A stretch of 64,000 nucleotides of DNA, taken from positions 1,116,001-1,180,000 of the forward strand of contig NZ_NJIX01000001.1 in NCBI RefSeq assembly GCF_002209485.1, in the 5' to 3' direction. The DNA comes from Achromobacter sp. HZ34. Its GTDB lineage: Bacteria > Pseudomonadota > Gammaproteobacteria > Burkholderiales > Burkholderiaceae_B. Below are positions 35,071 to 43,934 of the stretch, in pieces; within the stretch, counting starts at the first letter, position 1, and each line of letters starts with the position of its first letter. The translations under genes were made by a program, and so were the position numbers. The notes beneath the pieces were generated by a model. That model saw nothing but the letters and a program-made list of their open reading frames with translations. It ran no database searches and was not told the DNA's origin.

Positions 35071-35908
35071 TCGTCTTGTCTCCCTCGGACATCACTGTGT
35101 ACAACTCGTGGTTTATCTCGGTCACCAGGCGCACGAATTCGCTCGACAGTCGAATGGATTCGGTACGCGGTCGCGGCAATGCGATATCAAAAACCTTGTA
35201 GATCCGGCCGGGCCTGGCCGTCATCAAGACCACCTTGTCGGAAAGAAAGACAGCCTCCGCCAGCGAGTGCGTGACGAAAATGACGGTCTTGCGGTACTGC
35301 TGCCAGATCCGCATCAGTTCGAAAGACATCTTGTCCCGGGTGATTTCATCAAGAGCGGCAAATGGCTCGTCCATGAGAAGAACATCCGGATCCAATGCCA
35401 GTGCGCGCGCCAGCGCAGCGCGTTGTTGCATGCCCCCCGATAGTTGATGAGGCAGTTTGCGCTCAAACCCCTTCAAACCCACGGTATCTATCAGCTGCGC
35501 GACGTCGGGCGGAGAGGTTGAAATTCCCGGACGGCCCTTCACCAAATTTCGCATCAACTCGACATTGGCCTGAATGGACAGCCATGGCATGAGATTGGCT
35601 TGCTGGAACACCAACCCTATGCGCCCGGCGCGCCGCAAATCGGCGGGCGCCGCTCCACCTACCGTCAAGCTGCCTCGCGTGGGAGGCATCAGGTCGGCGA
35701 CCACTTTCAGCAGCGTGCTCTTGCCGCAGCCGGACGGTCCGACCAGGGAAACAAAGGAGCCGTCGGGGATATCGAGATGCACTGGCGACAAGGCCTGCAC
35801 CCCCTGCCCGGCGTCCGCCCCATAGACCACTTCCACGCCTTTCACGCTGATGCCCGCGCGGCCGGCGGTCCCGCGCTCTGTCACTTCTTGCGTCATCGTC
35901 ATGCTCAC
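35063..35908 (-). CDS. ABC transporter ATPase, nitrate/sulfonate/taurine-type (SsuB/TauB family)
   Basis: A 281-residue ATPase. Walker [10 protein letters not shown], signature [15 protein letters not shown], Walker [14 protein letters not shown] and switch His in [12 protein letters not shown]. The GTG at 35908 overlaps the binding-protein stop (GTGA); an ATG two codons later is the alternative start. Works with the permease and binding protein of the same operon. The group also imports hydroxymethylpyrimidine precursors, riboflavin-like and aromatic ligands. Confidence 0.93.
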   Translation of the reverse strand: MSMTMTQEVTERGTAGRAGISVKGVEVVYGADAGQGVQALSPVHLDIPDGSFVSLVGPSGCGKSTLLKVVADLMPPTRGSLTVGGAAPADLRRAGRIGLVFQQANLMPWLSIQANVELMRNLVKGRPGISTSPPDVAQLIDTVGLKGFERKLPHQLSGGMQQRAALARALALDPDVLLMDEPFAALDEITRDKMSFELMRIWQQYRKTVIFVTHSLAEAVFLSDKVVLMTARPGRIYKVFDIALPRPRTESIRLSSEFVRLVTEINHELYTVMSEGDKTNV

Positions 35909-36945
35909 TTTGCGGGCTGTGTGATGATCTTTGCCAGCGCCTTGGACTCGTCCAGACTGTTGACGATGTCGTTGGTATACAAGGCCTTGGGATCTGGCTT
36001 GTTAGGCAGATCGCCGCCATCAGCCAGTAGATCGATGGAAGACTGCCACTTTGCGTCGGTCATCAAGCCGAACCGCTCGCGGTTATCGGCGACGTTATAC
36101 AGTTCGTAGATCTTTCTCAGCTTCTTGGTTTCGACGCCGAGTTCACGGTCCGGTGCGACGGCGATGACGTCCTTGACCGCCGCTTCGGTATTGTCATGCG
36201 TGGCAATGAAGCTCTTCATCGTGGCGCGGACGAAGCGCTTGACCAAGTCCGGGTTGGACTTGAGCAACGCTTCGCTGGTATAGATGACCGTGCCGTAGAA
36301 CTTGACGCCGTAATCGCGTATCGGCATGACGTTGACCGGCATGCCATTTTCTTCCAGGGTCAGCGCCTGCCCGAAGGAGTAACCGAACAGGCCATCTACC
36401 TGGCCGGCGGCCAGCATCTGGACTTCCGAGCCGCGCGCCACCGTCACCAGCTGTATGTCGCTTCGGGTCAGGCTGCCCGCTTTCAGTACCGGATCCAGCA
36501 AGCCCGGCACCAAGGCCTGGAACCACGCCAGTTTCATTCCCTTCATTTTTGCCGGGGTGTCGATGCCGGACTTCTTCAGCGTAATGACGGAATACGGATT
36601 GTCGGGCTCATCGGCCATTACCGCGACGATGGGAATTCCGCTGGCGCGCGCCTTGATGAAGGAATCGGCATTGGTGACCCCGAACTGTTCGCGTCCTGTG
36701 CCGATGAAGACTTCGCTTTGCTGCCCCGCCGCGGGTGGCCGTATCTCCAGGTCTATGCCTTCGGTCTGGTAGATCCCGTGGGCCTTGCCGCTGTAATACG
36801 GCGCATGCATGCCCCAGGGGGTGAAGTTCAAGCGCATGATGACGTTGTCCGCCGCATGCGCTGCCATGGTCGGCGCCAGTGCGGCGCACAGCAGGCTGAC
36901 CGCGACGGCAGCACGGCGGCCTTTGCAGAACATCGTTGAGTACAT
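35905..36945 (-). CDS. ABC transporter periplasmic substrate-binding protein (SsuA/THI5-like)
   Basis: A 346-residue binding protein with signal peptide ending at [11 protein letters not shown]. The NMT1/THI5-like fold is seen in [44 protein letters not shown] and [17 protein letters not shown] six bases before the ATG. Homologues bind thiamine pyrimidine precursors, sulfonates or other small ring compounds, which would agree with the cytosine-deaminase-like enzyme at the end of the operon. Located between permease and ATPase genes. Confidence 0.9.
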   Translation of the reverse strand: MYSTMFCKGRRAAVAVSLLCAALAPTMAAHAADNVIMRLNFTPWGMHAPYYSGKAHGIYQTEGIDLEIRPPAAGQQSEVFIGTGREQFGVTNADSFIKARASGIPIVAVMADEPDNPYSVITLKKSGIDTPAKMKGMKLAWFQALVPGLLDPVLKAGSLTRSDIQLVTVARGSEVQMLAAGQVDGLFGYSFGQALTLEENGMPVNVMPIRDYGVKFYGTVIYTSEALLKSNPDLVKRFVRATMKSFIATHDNTEAAVKDVIAVAPDRELGVETKKLRKIYELYNVADNRERFGLMTDAKWQSSIDLLADGGDLPNKPDPKALYTNDIVNSLDESKALAKIITQPAK

Positions 36946-36975
36946 GGTTATCCCCTTGCGATTTGATCGATTGAA

Positions 36976-37809
36976 TCAGTTGGATGTGGTCGAGTCGTTG
37001 ATGCCTGTGCGCCAGGACACACGGCGCTCTATCCACGACATGAGGTTGAAGAACAAGGTGCCGATGATTGACAGGACGATGATGGCCGCGAACGAACGCG
37101 CCGTGTTGAAGTTGAAGCTGCCGGAAAGGACCAGGTAACCAAGTCCGTTCGATGCGGCCAGCCATTCAGCGACAATGGCTCCCAGCACCGCCAGGGTCGT
37201 GGCGATACGCAGCCCGGCGAAGATGTACGGAACAGCAAAAGGCAGCCGCAGCTTGAACAACATCTGCCGCTCATTCGCCGCAACGGAGCGGAATACGTTG
37301 GCCAAGCCGGGATCGACTTCCTTGAACCCCGTCATCGCGTTGATGACGATGGGGAAGAAGGCGATGGAGACCACCACCAGAATCTTTGAGCCTATCCCCG
37401 CGCCCACCCAAACCAGGATCAGCGGCGCGATGGCGACCTTGGGCACGCTTTGAAGCCCTACGAATATCGGCATGATCAGCCGTTCCAGCGTCGGAAAGCG
37501 GATCATCAGGGCCGATATGGCGAGCGCGAATATCACCGCGGCGATGTAGCCGGTAGCAATGGCCCAGATCGTGGCCAGCGCGTGCATCTGGATCAACGGC
37601 CATTCCTTGATCATCAACGTTGCGATATCGCTGGGCAGAGGCAAAAGAAAACGAGGCACGTTGAAAATACGGACGCCTGCTTCCCACAATACCAGCAGAC
37701 CGATGATCAGTAGTGTCGATCCCCAGCGATCGAAGATGCGACGCATACCGCGCCCATTGGGCTTCGCGGATTTGATGTGGGTATTCATTGCTCGTTTCGA
37801 TTCGTCCAT
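36976..37809 (-). CDS. ABC transporter permease (SsuC/TauC family)
   Basis: About 277 residues with six hydrophobic segments; the ATPase-contact loop lies in FKEVDPGLANVFRSVAANERQMLFKLRLPFAVPYIFAGLR (given here only as a region, key residues E...G.........I.LP). I use the ATG at 37809 because AAGGGG is ten bases upstream; the frame extends further but without support. First gene of the importer operon; only 81 bases separate it from the divergent IclR regulator, which therefore probably controls it. Confidence 0.92.
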   Translation of the reverse strand: MDESKRAMNTHIKSAKPNGRGMRRIFDRWGSTLLIIGLLVLWEAGVRIFNVPRFLLPLPSDIATLMIKEWPLIQMHALATIWAIATGYIAAVIFALAISALMIRFPTLERLIMPIFVGLQSVPKVAIAPLILVWVGAGIGSKILVVVSIAFFPIVINAMTGFKEVDPGLANVFRSVAANERQMLFKLRLPFAVPYIFAGLRIATTLAVLGAIVAEWLAASNGLGYLVLSGSFNFNTARSFAAIIVLSIIGTLFFNLMSWIERRVSWRTGINDSTTSN

Positions 37810-37890
37810 ATAATGGCCCCTTGATTTTTGTACCCTGCGGCCACACAGATGGCTGTTTGACATGCCAGGGTCTTGCGGAGATAAGAAAAA

Positions 37891-38667
37891 GTGAGTGGTC
37901 CGTCACGCGTTCTTGCGATTCTCGATCTGTTTACCCAGCAGCGTCCGGTCTGGAGCATCGACGACATCATCGTCACGCTTGGATATGCACGTCCGACGGC
38001 GTACCGCTATATCAAGCAGTTGATCGTGGCCGGGATGTTGCAAAAGACCGGCGCTGGAAAGTTCGCTCTGGGTCCACGCTTCATTCAGCTTGACTATCAG
38101 ATCCGGCAATCCGATCCGGTGCTGTCGGCGAGCATTCCGATCATGGCCGAGCTGAGCAAGGAAATGGGTATCAGCGTTCTGTTGTCGGAAATGTTCGGCC
38201 ACCAACTGATCAACGTGCATCATGCTGGTGGCCCCGAGGACAGCCTGCCGTTTCCGCACGCGCGCGGCCGGCCCAGGCCTTTGTTCAGGGGAGCGGCACC
38301 CAAGGTCATGCTCGCGTTTGCGCCGCGCCCCAACCTTGTCCGCCTGTACGAAGACCGTGCCGCCGAAATCGCTCGAAACGGCCTCGGCAATACGTGGGTC
38401 GAGTTTCGCAAATACCTTTCCAGGATCCGCCGTGACAAGTTCTATTACTCCGTCGATGAAGTGGAAAGCGGTGTCGCCGCCGCCGCGGCACCCGTTTTCG
38501 ACGGCGAAAACGACGTGGTGGCGGCGCTCTCGCTTGCGGGTCCCACACGGGACCTGGAACGCTTCGGCATAGACATGGTCAGATCATCACTGTTGGCCGC
38601 GGCTGAACGCATCCAGATTGAACTCGAGCGCGCGCTTAGCACCATGCCCCGAGTGCCGATCGAATGA
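37891..38667 (+). CDS. IclR-family transcriptional regulator
   Basis: A 258-residue regulator starting at GTG. N-terminal winged helix (VLAILDLFTQQRPVWSIDDIIVTLGYARPTAYRYIKQL) and C-terminal IclR ligand domain with FRGAAPKVMLAF and the VAAAAAPVFDGENDVVAALSLAGP core (described as region). Divergent from the importer/amidohydrolase operon and convergent with the Bug gene 18 bases downstream. Binds a small carboxylate or aromatic ligand in most relatives; here it is the only regulator between the importer and the second Bug receptor. Confidence 0.92.
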   Translation: MSGPSRVLAILDLFTQQRPVWSIDDIIVTLGYARPTAYRYIKQLIVAGMLQKTGAGKFALGPRFIQLDYQIRQSDPVLSASIPIMAELSKEMGISVLLSEMFGHQLINVHHAGGPEDSLPFPHARGRPRPLFRGAAPKVMLAFAPRPNLVRLYEDRAAEIARNGLGNTWVEFRKYLSRIRRDKFYYSVDEVESGVAAAAAPVFDGENDVVAALSLAGPTRDLERFGIDMVRSSLLAAAERIQIELERALSTMPRVPIE

Positions 38668-38685
38668 GCGCCCCGGCGCCGCGGC

Positions 38686-39654
38686 CTATTGCACGACAAC
38701 GCCGGCCTGCCTGATCAAGCGGCCTGTTGTCTCGACATCCTTCTTCACCAATTCCTTGTAGCCAGCCACGAGGCCGTCGGCCGGCTCTGTACCAGCATCG
38801 AGCACCTTGCGCCGGACGGCTTCGTCGCGCATCGCGAACTGAAGCGCCGCTTGCAGCTTCTCGACCACGTCGGATGGCGTGCCCGCCGGAGCGAGCAGGC
38901 TCCACCATGCCACTACCTCGCAATCCCTGTAACCCTGTTCGGTCAGGGTGGGAATTTGGGGATAGGCACTCATGCGTTGCCGACCGCTGCTGTTAAGTAC
39001 ATCGACCTTGCCGCCAGCGACTTGAGCCATGCCTGTGCCGACGGTGTCGTAGAACGCATCGACATCGCCGTTGATCAATGACGGCATGGCTTCGGCCGTG
39101 CCTTTGTACGGGATGTGCACCATCTTCGTTCCAGTCGTCGCCTGGAAGCATTCCGCTATCAGGTGCGAGAGGGTGCCGGTTCCCTGCGACGCAATGCTCA
39201 GCGCGCCGGGATGCTGTTTCGCATAGTCCACCAGATCGGCAGTGCTGCGGAAGCCGCGCTTCTTGCTCGTGAGCATGATCATCGGCGCATAGCCGACCAT
39301 ACCGACCGGCTCGAACGCGTCAGGGTTATAGCGTAGTTCCTTGTACAGGAAGCGGCTGGCGACCACCGTGGAACTCGTCGCCATCAACAGGGTGTAGCCG
39401 TCAGGCTTTTCACGTGCGACATAAGCGGCCCCGATCGTCGTGCCGCCCCCGGGCTTGTTGATGATGATCATCGGCTGCTTAAGCTGCCTGCTCATTGCGT
39501 CCGCGACCACGCGGGTGATGACGTCAGTGGCGCCGCCCGGTGGGAAGGGGCTGATGATGTTGATAGGACGGTCGGGAAAGGCTTCTGCATTCACGGCGGA
39601 TGCCAAGACACACAGCGCGATGGCTGCCCCTATGCGAGCTGCGTTCTGAAACAA
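38686..39654 (-). CDS. Bug-family (TctC) tripartite tricarboxylate transporter receptor
   Basis: Second orphan Bug receptor, 322 residues. Starts at TTG with AAGGGG about nine bases upstream. Signal peptide IALCVLASAVNAEA, then FPDRPINIISPFPPGGATDV and IINKPGGGTTIGAAYVA, the two ligand loops. C-terminal VLDAGTEPADGLVAGYKEL is typical. Stands alone between the IclR gene and a decayed region on the far side, which suggests that partner genes upstream were lost. Confidence 0.95.
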   Translation of the reverse strand: MFQNAARIGAAIALCVLASAVNAEAFPDRPINIISPFPPGGATDVITRVVADAMSRQLKQPMIIINKPGGGTTIGAAYVAREKPDGYTLLMATSSTVVASRFLYKELRYNPDAFEPVGMVGYAPMIMLTSKKRGFRSTADLVDYAKQHPGALSIASQGTGTLSHLIAECFQATTGTKMVHIPYKGTAEAMPSLINGDVDAFYDTVGTGMAQVAGGKVDVLNSSGRQRMSAYPQIPTLTEQGYRDCEVVAWWSLLAPAGTPSDVVEKLQAALQFAMRDEAVRRKVLDAGTEPADGLVAGYKELVKKDVETTGRLIRQAGVVVQ

Positions 39655-39799
39655 AGCAAAAACCCCTTATATATGCGCGGCGGAACACTCGATTCTTCAA
39701 GCGCGCTTCTGCACTTCGAAAGTGAAGTGTAGTTCGTTTTTTATCAATATAAGAGATTTTCGTAAAAACAGCTACATTGGGAAAACCCGAAGTGAACGA
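39655..39799. other. Upstream region of the Bug gene
   Basis: AT-richer than the surroundings, with TATATAAGGGG next to the start and an inverted repeat around CACTTCGAAAGTG (39711-39723). Probably the Bug promoter and operator. No gene seen. Confidence 0.4.
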
Positions 39800-40135
39800 C
39801 CAGGAACAGCTCCAATGTCATCCAGCGAGGCAATGGACCGATGCGCGCGCCGGTGCCACTGAAACCGGCCGACTTGGAACACGGCGATCGTGACTTTGTC
39901 GGACCTTCAGCGGAAATAGCGGAGGCACCTGCGCGAAGATTGAAGACGTATGCATCGCCAGGCACACGTTCAGTATCGCCAAAGCGCTAAGCTGCGACAC
40001 CAGCTCGCCGGTTGCCAGCAACTTGAAAGCGGGGACGGAGTGATCAATACGGCAATGCTGCCCATGATCATGACCTTCTTACGGCCTATCAGATCAGCAA
40101 GCAAGGCGAATACGGCGAACTTCTATCCGGCGCCG
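39800..40135 (-). pseudogene. Remnant of an MHS-type MFS transporter
   Basis: On the minus strand two frames together spell the second half of a metabolite:H+ symporter: ADLIGRKKVMIMGSIAVLI (the inter-helix motif) in one frame, then after a frameshift near nt 40040 PAFKLLATGEL and SSIFAQVPPLFPLKVR in another, matching the family's P-A-L-F-P-T-x-V-R loop. Beyond this the frame degrades. No start, no N-terminal half. It is a decayed gene, not a coding sequence. Confidence 0.5.
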
Positions 40136-40317
40136 AAGGTCTTCGGTGGGGAAAAGCCCGACCTCAGCATGCCGTGCAGGCACGACCCGGACCTTGTTGG
40201 CATCAAGCACTTCAGCCGGCAGGAATTTTTCATGAGCGTCGACGGTATCGATCTCGAAGCGGAAGAACGGATCTAGAAGTACGATTTCTACTGTTTCCAC
40301 ACCGCCATGCAGCGCGG
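40136..40317 (-). other. Unassigned fragment between two decayed genes
   Basis: One minus-strand frame stays open for about 65 codons (LLDPFFRFEIDTVDAHEKF) without a recognisable family or start signal. It lies between the transporter remnant and the autotransporter remnant and is most likely another gene scrap. Confidence 0.3.
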
Positions 40318-40662
40318 TCAGAAGTGATACGCGAACCGTGCCGTTGCCGTCTGATTGGTGTAATGGCTACTCAAATCCGCCGTATACGCCGCCTTCGCTT
40401 CAAACCCGCCAGCCCGATACAGTTGCAAGCCCAGATCGATCTTGCCCAGCACTTCGGGTGATTTCAAATGATCGTTGAACGTACCGATGGTTGAATCCGC
40501 GTTGACGAAGCTGGATTTCACCGTATAGCTGCTGTCCGGCCGATAGCTCACCCCAAACGCGGCATATGCGCGCAGCGACGTTTTCGAATCCAGATCGACG
40601 CGACGGCCGAATTCCAGCATCGGTGTAATCGCCACATTGACCTGCAATCTAGGGCGTAAGAA
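40318..40662 (-). pseudogene. C-terminal fragment of an autotransporter beta-barrel
   Basis: About 110 residues of amphipathic beta-strands beginning at LQVNVAITPMLEFGRR and ending in ATARFAYHF, with the C-terminal Phe that the outer-membrane assembly machinery requires. The passenger domain, signal peptide and most of the barrel are missing; upstream sequence belongs to the promoter region of the isochorismatase gene. A rearrangement has left only the last strands. Confidence 0.6.
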
Positions 40663-40941
40663 CATTGTTAGCGTCGCTACACTGCAACAGAAATGTTCTA
40701 GAACTGTGATTGTCACAAGACTGAGTGTTTTTGCGCCTGCGCACCGACCACGTCCGATTGGCTCCATGTCGACCGGGCGTGAACTCGACTGCGCGGGGTA
40801 CTCGGTCTGCACGGGATGATCCCTGGACCATTCGCGTGCCGCAATCGGGATGGTTTGGCGACAGAGTTCCGCAGCGTCCAGTGGCGAAAGGTCGCAGCCA
40901 ATTCGCTAAGATATGCGCTTTCCTCGGTTGGTGCCTGCCCC

Positions 40942-41514
40942 ATGACTACGTTAGCCGATCGTCCTGACGCCGCACTTGTCGTTATCGACATCCAGAATGG
41001 GGTCGTCGCGAACGCACATCGACGTGCCGAAGTACTAGCCGCCGTCAACGGGCTGGTTGAACGGGCCCGCATTGCACAGGTGCCGGTCATTTGGGTCAGG
41101 CACGCCGACGAGGATCTCAAGCCAGGCAGCGAAGCGTGGCAGATCGTTGCCGAGCTTGCCCCGGCGGCGGGAGAACCGATGGTCGAGAAGCGTTATCGCG
41201 ACGCATTTGAAGATACCGAGCTGGAGCAGATCCTGGCGAAGCTTGGCATTGGCAAGCTCTTTGTGACGGGTGCGCAGACGGACATGTGCATCAGGTCTAC
41301 GCTCCACGGCGCCCTTGTCCGCGGTTATGACGCGACGCTTGTCAGCGACGCGCATACGACCGACGACATGACGCACAGAGGGGCGCCGCCACCGGACGCG
41401 GTCATCAGCCATACCAATATGTACTGGAGCAATCAGAGGGCACCGGGCCGCTCGGGCGGAATAATCGAGAGTAAAGAGGTCGACTTCGCTCGCTCTGGTT
41501 TGCGAATGCGGTGA
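40942..41514 (+). CDS. Isochorismatase-family cysteine hydrolase
   Basis: A 190-residue hydrolase from the ATG at 40942; the frame runs upstream without homology. Catalytic triad D16 in VVIDIQNG, K83 in VEKRYRDAF, C116 in GAQTDMCIRST. Closest in style to nicotinamidase-related and N-carbamoylsarcosine amidase-like enzymes. It stands alone between the autotransporter remnant and the secreted hypothetical gene. Amide or isochorismate-like hydrolysis is expected; the substrate is unknown. The 230 bases after it hold nothing I can support. Confidence 0.9.
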   Translation: MTTLADRPDAALVVIDIQNGVVANAHRRAEVLAAVNGLVERARIAQVPVIWVRHADEDLKPGSEAWQIVAELAPAAGEPMVEKRYRDAFEDTELEQILAKLGIGKLFVTGAQTDMCIRSTLHGALVRGYDATLVSDAHTTDDMTHRGAPPPDAVISHTNMYWSNQRAPGRSGGIIESKEVDFARSGLRMR

Positions 41515-41744
41515 GCCCTCGAAGGAATGGGCCAGTGTTTCGCAGATCGCCACCAATGCCGCCTGACATTCCTTAAAGGACGCCCTCAACGGAAGCCGGC
41601 CCTCGGCGCAAATCCAGCACATTTCGCCGCCACGCTGAAGGAAGCGAAGGCCCCGTCCATGCCGAGGCCAGATTGTGTCTTCGCTCAAAAGCCAGAACCA
41701 CGCTCTCTTCCGTAAATAACACCCCGGCTGCGGTTCCCCTCTTC

Positions 41745-42263
41745 CTACCGCCGCGGCCAAAGCCGGCAGTAAGTCTGGCTGTCTTCCAGATTCGCCCCCG
41801 TACTCCCATCAGCCCGAACCACCTTGATCCAGCCATTCGGATCCGACTTCGTCGGTGTATCGCCGCAGTTGTTGTGGACCCAATGGATCCCTCCCTTGAA
41901 GGGAATCCCGCAGACTTCCAACTTGTCGCCCACCACAATCGTATCCAGCGGCGCCGGCACCGCCTTGGAGTTCGGTCGATAGCCCGATGCAAAGACGTTA
42001 TCGATCGCCACGTCGTACTTCTCCCCCGCCTCGTCCCGCAGCGTCAGATGCGTATGCGACAGTTCGACGCCCTTCTTGTACATGCCGTGCTTGAACTTCG
42101 GCGGCGAGACCACTTCGCCAACCAGCAGCTTGCCGCCAGCCGCCCTGCACTCACGCGCGTCGCTCGCATGCGCGGAAAGGGAAAGCAAAGCCAGCAACGT
42201 GGCAAGACCCACACGGGCCTGCACTGGGAAAAATCGACTTTGATGGAAACTTGGGCACGACAT
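41745..42263 (-). CDS. Secreted hypothetical protein
   Basis: About 172 residues from the ATG at 42263 (GGAG upstream). A signal peptide is clear: VGLATLLALLSLSAHA, cleaved near ASDA. The mature part has four or five cysteines (REC, VCGIPF, NNCGD, YCRLW), suggesting two disulfides, and a region HTHLTLRDEAGEKYDV. Family not recognised. Periplasmic or extracellular location is inferred. It is followed on the minus strand by nothing; upstream is the amidase gene, 143 bases away. Confidence 0.75.
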   Translation of the reverse strand: MSCPSFHQSRFFPVQARVGLATLLALLSLSAHASDARECRAAGGKLLVGEVVSPPKFKHGMYKKGVELSHTHLTLRDEAGEKYDVAIDNVFASGYRPNSKAVPAPLDTIVVGDKLEVCGIPFKGGIHWVHNNCGDTPTKSDPNGWIKVVRADGSTGANLEDSQTYCRLWPRR

Positions 42264-42406
42264 AGGCTGCTCTCCGAGATTGCGCATCGCCGATCCGTGC
42301 CCCGCCATGTCTGGCGGCAAGCGCGACACGCTCCGAGTAAGAGCAATCGGCGTGAGCAAGATTATGCCCCTCTTCCTCCGTCAGCCCGGACCGGTCGCAA
42401 TCTCGC

Positions 42407-43786
42407 TCACTTCCCCAGCATCTGCTCGACCAGATGAGCCACGCCAAGCAGATACCGGTCGTCATGCCAGCGCCCGACCAACTGCAATCCGATCGGCAAT
42501 CCCTTGGCAGTCCGACCGCAAGGCATGGACAAGGCAGGATGGCCGGTCAGGTTCATCGGATACGTGTACGGATACCACGCCGCGCGCACCGTGCCGGCAG
42601 GCTGGCCCGCAATCTCGACCTCGCCGCTGAGATCGGTATCGATATGCATGGGCGGTGCCGACAACGTGGGCGATACCAATACGTCCGCCTGCGCCAGCAC
42701 ACGTTCGATCTTGCGGAAATAATCGGTACGCGCGTAGCTGGCTTCCATCACCGCCACCGCACCGAGCTCCCTGCCCTGGAGTACGGCCTCGGCCAAGGTC
42801 GGGTCTATCTTGTCCCGATACTTCTCCAGATTGGCACCGATGCGGCCCGCCGCGCTGGCGCGATGGATAACCAGGAAATGCTTTTCGAGCGCAACGAAAT
42901 CGATAAACACCGTCTCCACGATGGCACCCGCCGCCTCCATCAGGCGCACCGCGTTTTCAGTACTCGCCGCTACTTCAGGATCGACGGGATTGCCCGCCGT
43001 CGGCAACCACGCCACCCGCAGCCCCTGCATCGATAGCGGTGTCGGCCGCGCCACGGGACGTTGCGCCTGGCCATAGGGATCGCCACGATCCAGCCCCGCC
43101 AGCACATCGAAAAACATGGCGGTATCGGCAATATCCCGCGCCATGGGCCCGATGAAGGAATTCGGCGAGTAGAGATCCGGTGCCTGCAAGTGAGGCACGA
43201 CACCCAGCGTCGGCTTCATTCCGACGATGCCGCAGCAGGAGGCAGGAATGCGTATGGAGCCACCGCCATCGGTGCCCAAGGCCAGTGGCCCCATGCCGGC
43301 AGCTACCGCCACGGCGGCACCGCTGCTGGACGCGCCCGGTGTGTAGTCCCGATTGATGGGGTTGTAAGTGCGCCCAAATATTGGCGCGGTGGCATACGGC
43401 TTGTGGCCGTATTCAGGCGTCGTGGTCTTGCCGATGAGAACCGCGCCGGCCGCCTTGGCCCGCGCGACCGCCACGGCGTCATAGTCAGGCACGTTGTGCT
43501 CGTGCATCAGCGAGCCCATGGTCGTCCTGACGCCAGCGGTGGCGGTAAGGTCCTTCACCGAATAAGGCACGCCATGCAAAGGCGGCAGGTCCTCGCCCTT
43601 CATCACCTGCTGTTCGGCGATGCGCGCCGTCTCCAGCGCCAGGTCGGCCGTCTCCGTGATGAAGGCGTTGAGATCCCGGCACGCATCCATGCGAGCCAGC
43701 GCCGATTGCACCGCTTCCACCGGCGAAACCTGCTTACGCCGAATCAACCCCGCCAGTTCGCGGGCGCTGAGGTCCATCAGATCCAT
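42407..43786 (-). CDS. Amidase-signature family amidase (second of three)
   Basis: A 459-residue Ser-cisSer-Lys amidase. Triad region: Lys in YSVKDLTATAG, serines in TPGASSSGAAVAVAAG (a G-A-S-S-S variant of the usual G-G-S-S-G), and DGGGSIRIPASCCGIVGMKPT. AGGGAAGA before the ATG. It lies downstream of the Bug gene on the same strand, separated by 148 bases that carry a 15-bp tandem repeat. Probably hydrolyses an amide whose acid or amide form is bound by the Bug receptor. Confidence 0.93.
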   Translation of the reverse strand: MDLMDLSARELAGLIRRKQVSPVEAVQSALARMDACRDLNAFITETADLALETARIAEQQVMKGEDLPPLHGVPYSVKDLTATAGVRTTMGSLMHEHNVPDYDAVAVARAKAAGAVLIGKTTTPEYGHKPYATAPIFGRTYNPINRDYTPGASSSGAAVAVAAGMGPLALGTDGGGSIRIPASCCGIVGMKPTLGVVPHLQAPDLYSPNSFIGPMARDIADTAMFFDVLAGLDRGDPYGQAQRPVARPTPLSMQGLRVAWLPTAGNPVDPEVAASTENAVRLMEAAGAIVETVFIDFVALEKHFLVIHRASAAGRIGANLEKYRDKIDPTLAEAVLQGRELGAVAVMEASYARTDYFRKIERVLAQADVLVSPTLSAPPMHIDTDLSGEVEIAGQPAGTVRAAWYPYTYPMNLTGHPALSMPCGRTAKGLPIGLQLVGRWHDDRYLLGVAHLVEQMLGK

Positions 43787-43835
43787 ATTCGTCTTCCCTG
43801 GATGTCCCGGGCATGGGTCAGCACGCCCACCTGTG

Positions 43836-43910
43836 ACTCAAAGCCGGCTCACTCAAAGCACACCAACTCGAAGCCAATTGACGCAAAGCCATGCGACTCA
43901 AAACCAACTG
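43836..43910. repeat. 15-bp tandem repeat, five units, between Bug and amidase genes
   Basis: Units begin ACTCAAAGCC / ACTCAAAGCA / ACTCGAAGCC / ACGCAAAGCC / ACTCAAAACC, each exactly 15 bases. A sixth degenerate unit may follow. Non-coding by position (between a stop at 43935 and a start at 43786). A second 15-bp, five-unit array lies at the other end of the same Bug gene. Confidence 0.85.
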
Positions 43911-43934
43911 ACCCACACGAGATATGACCCAACC

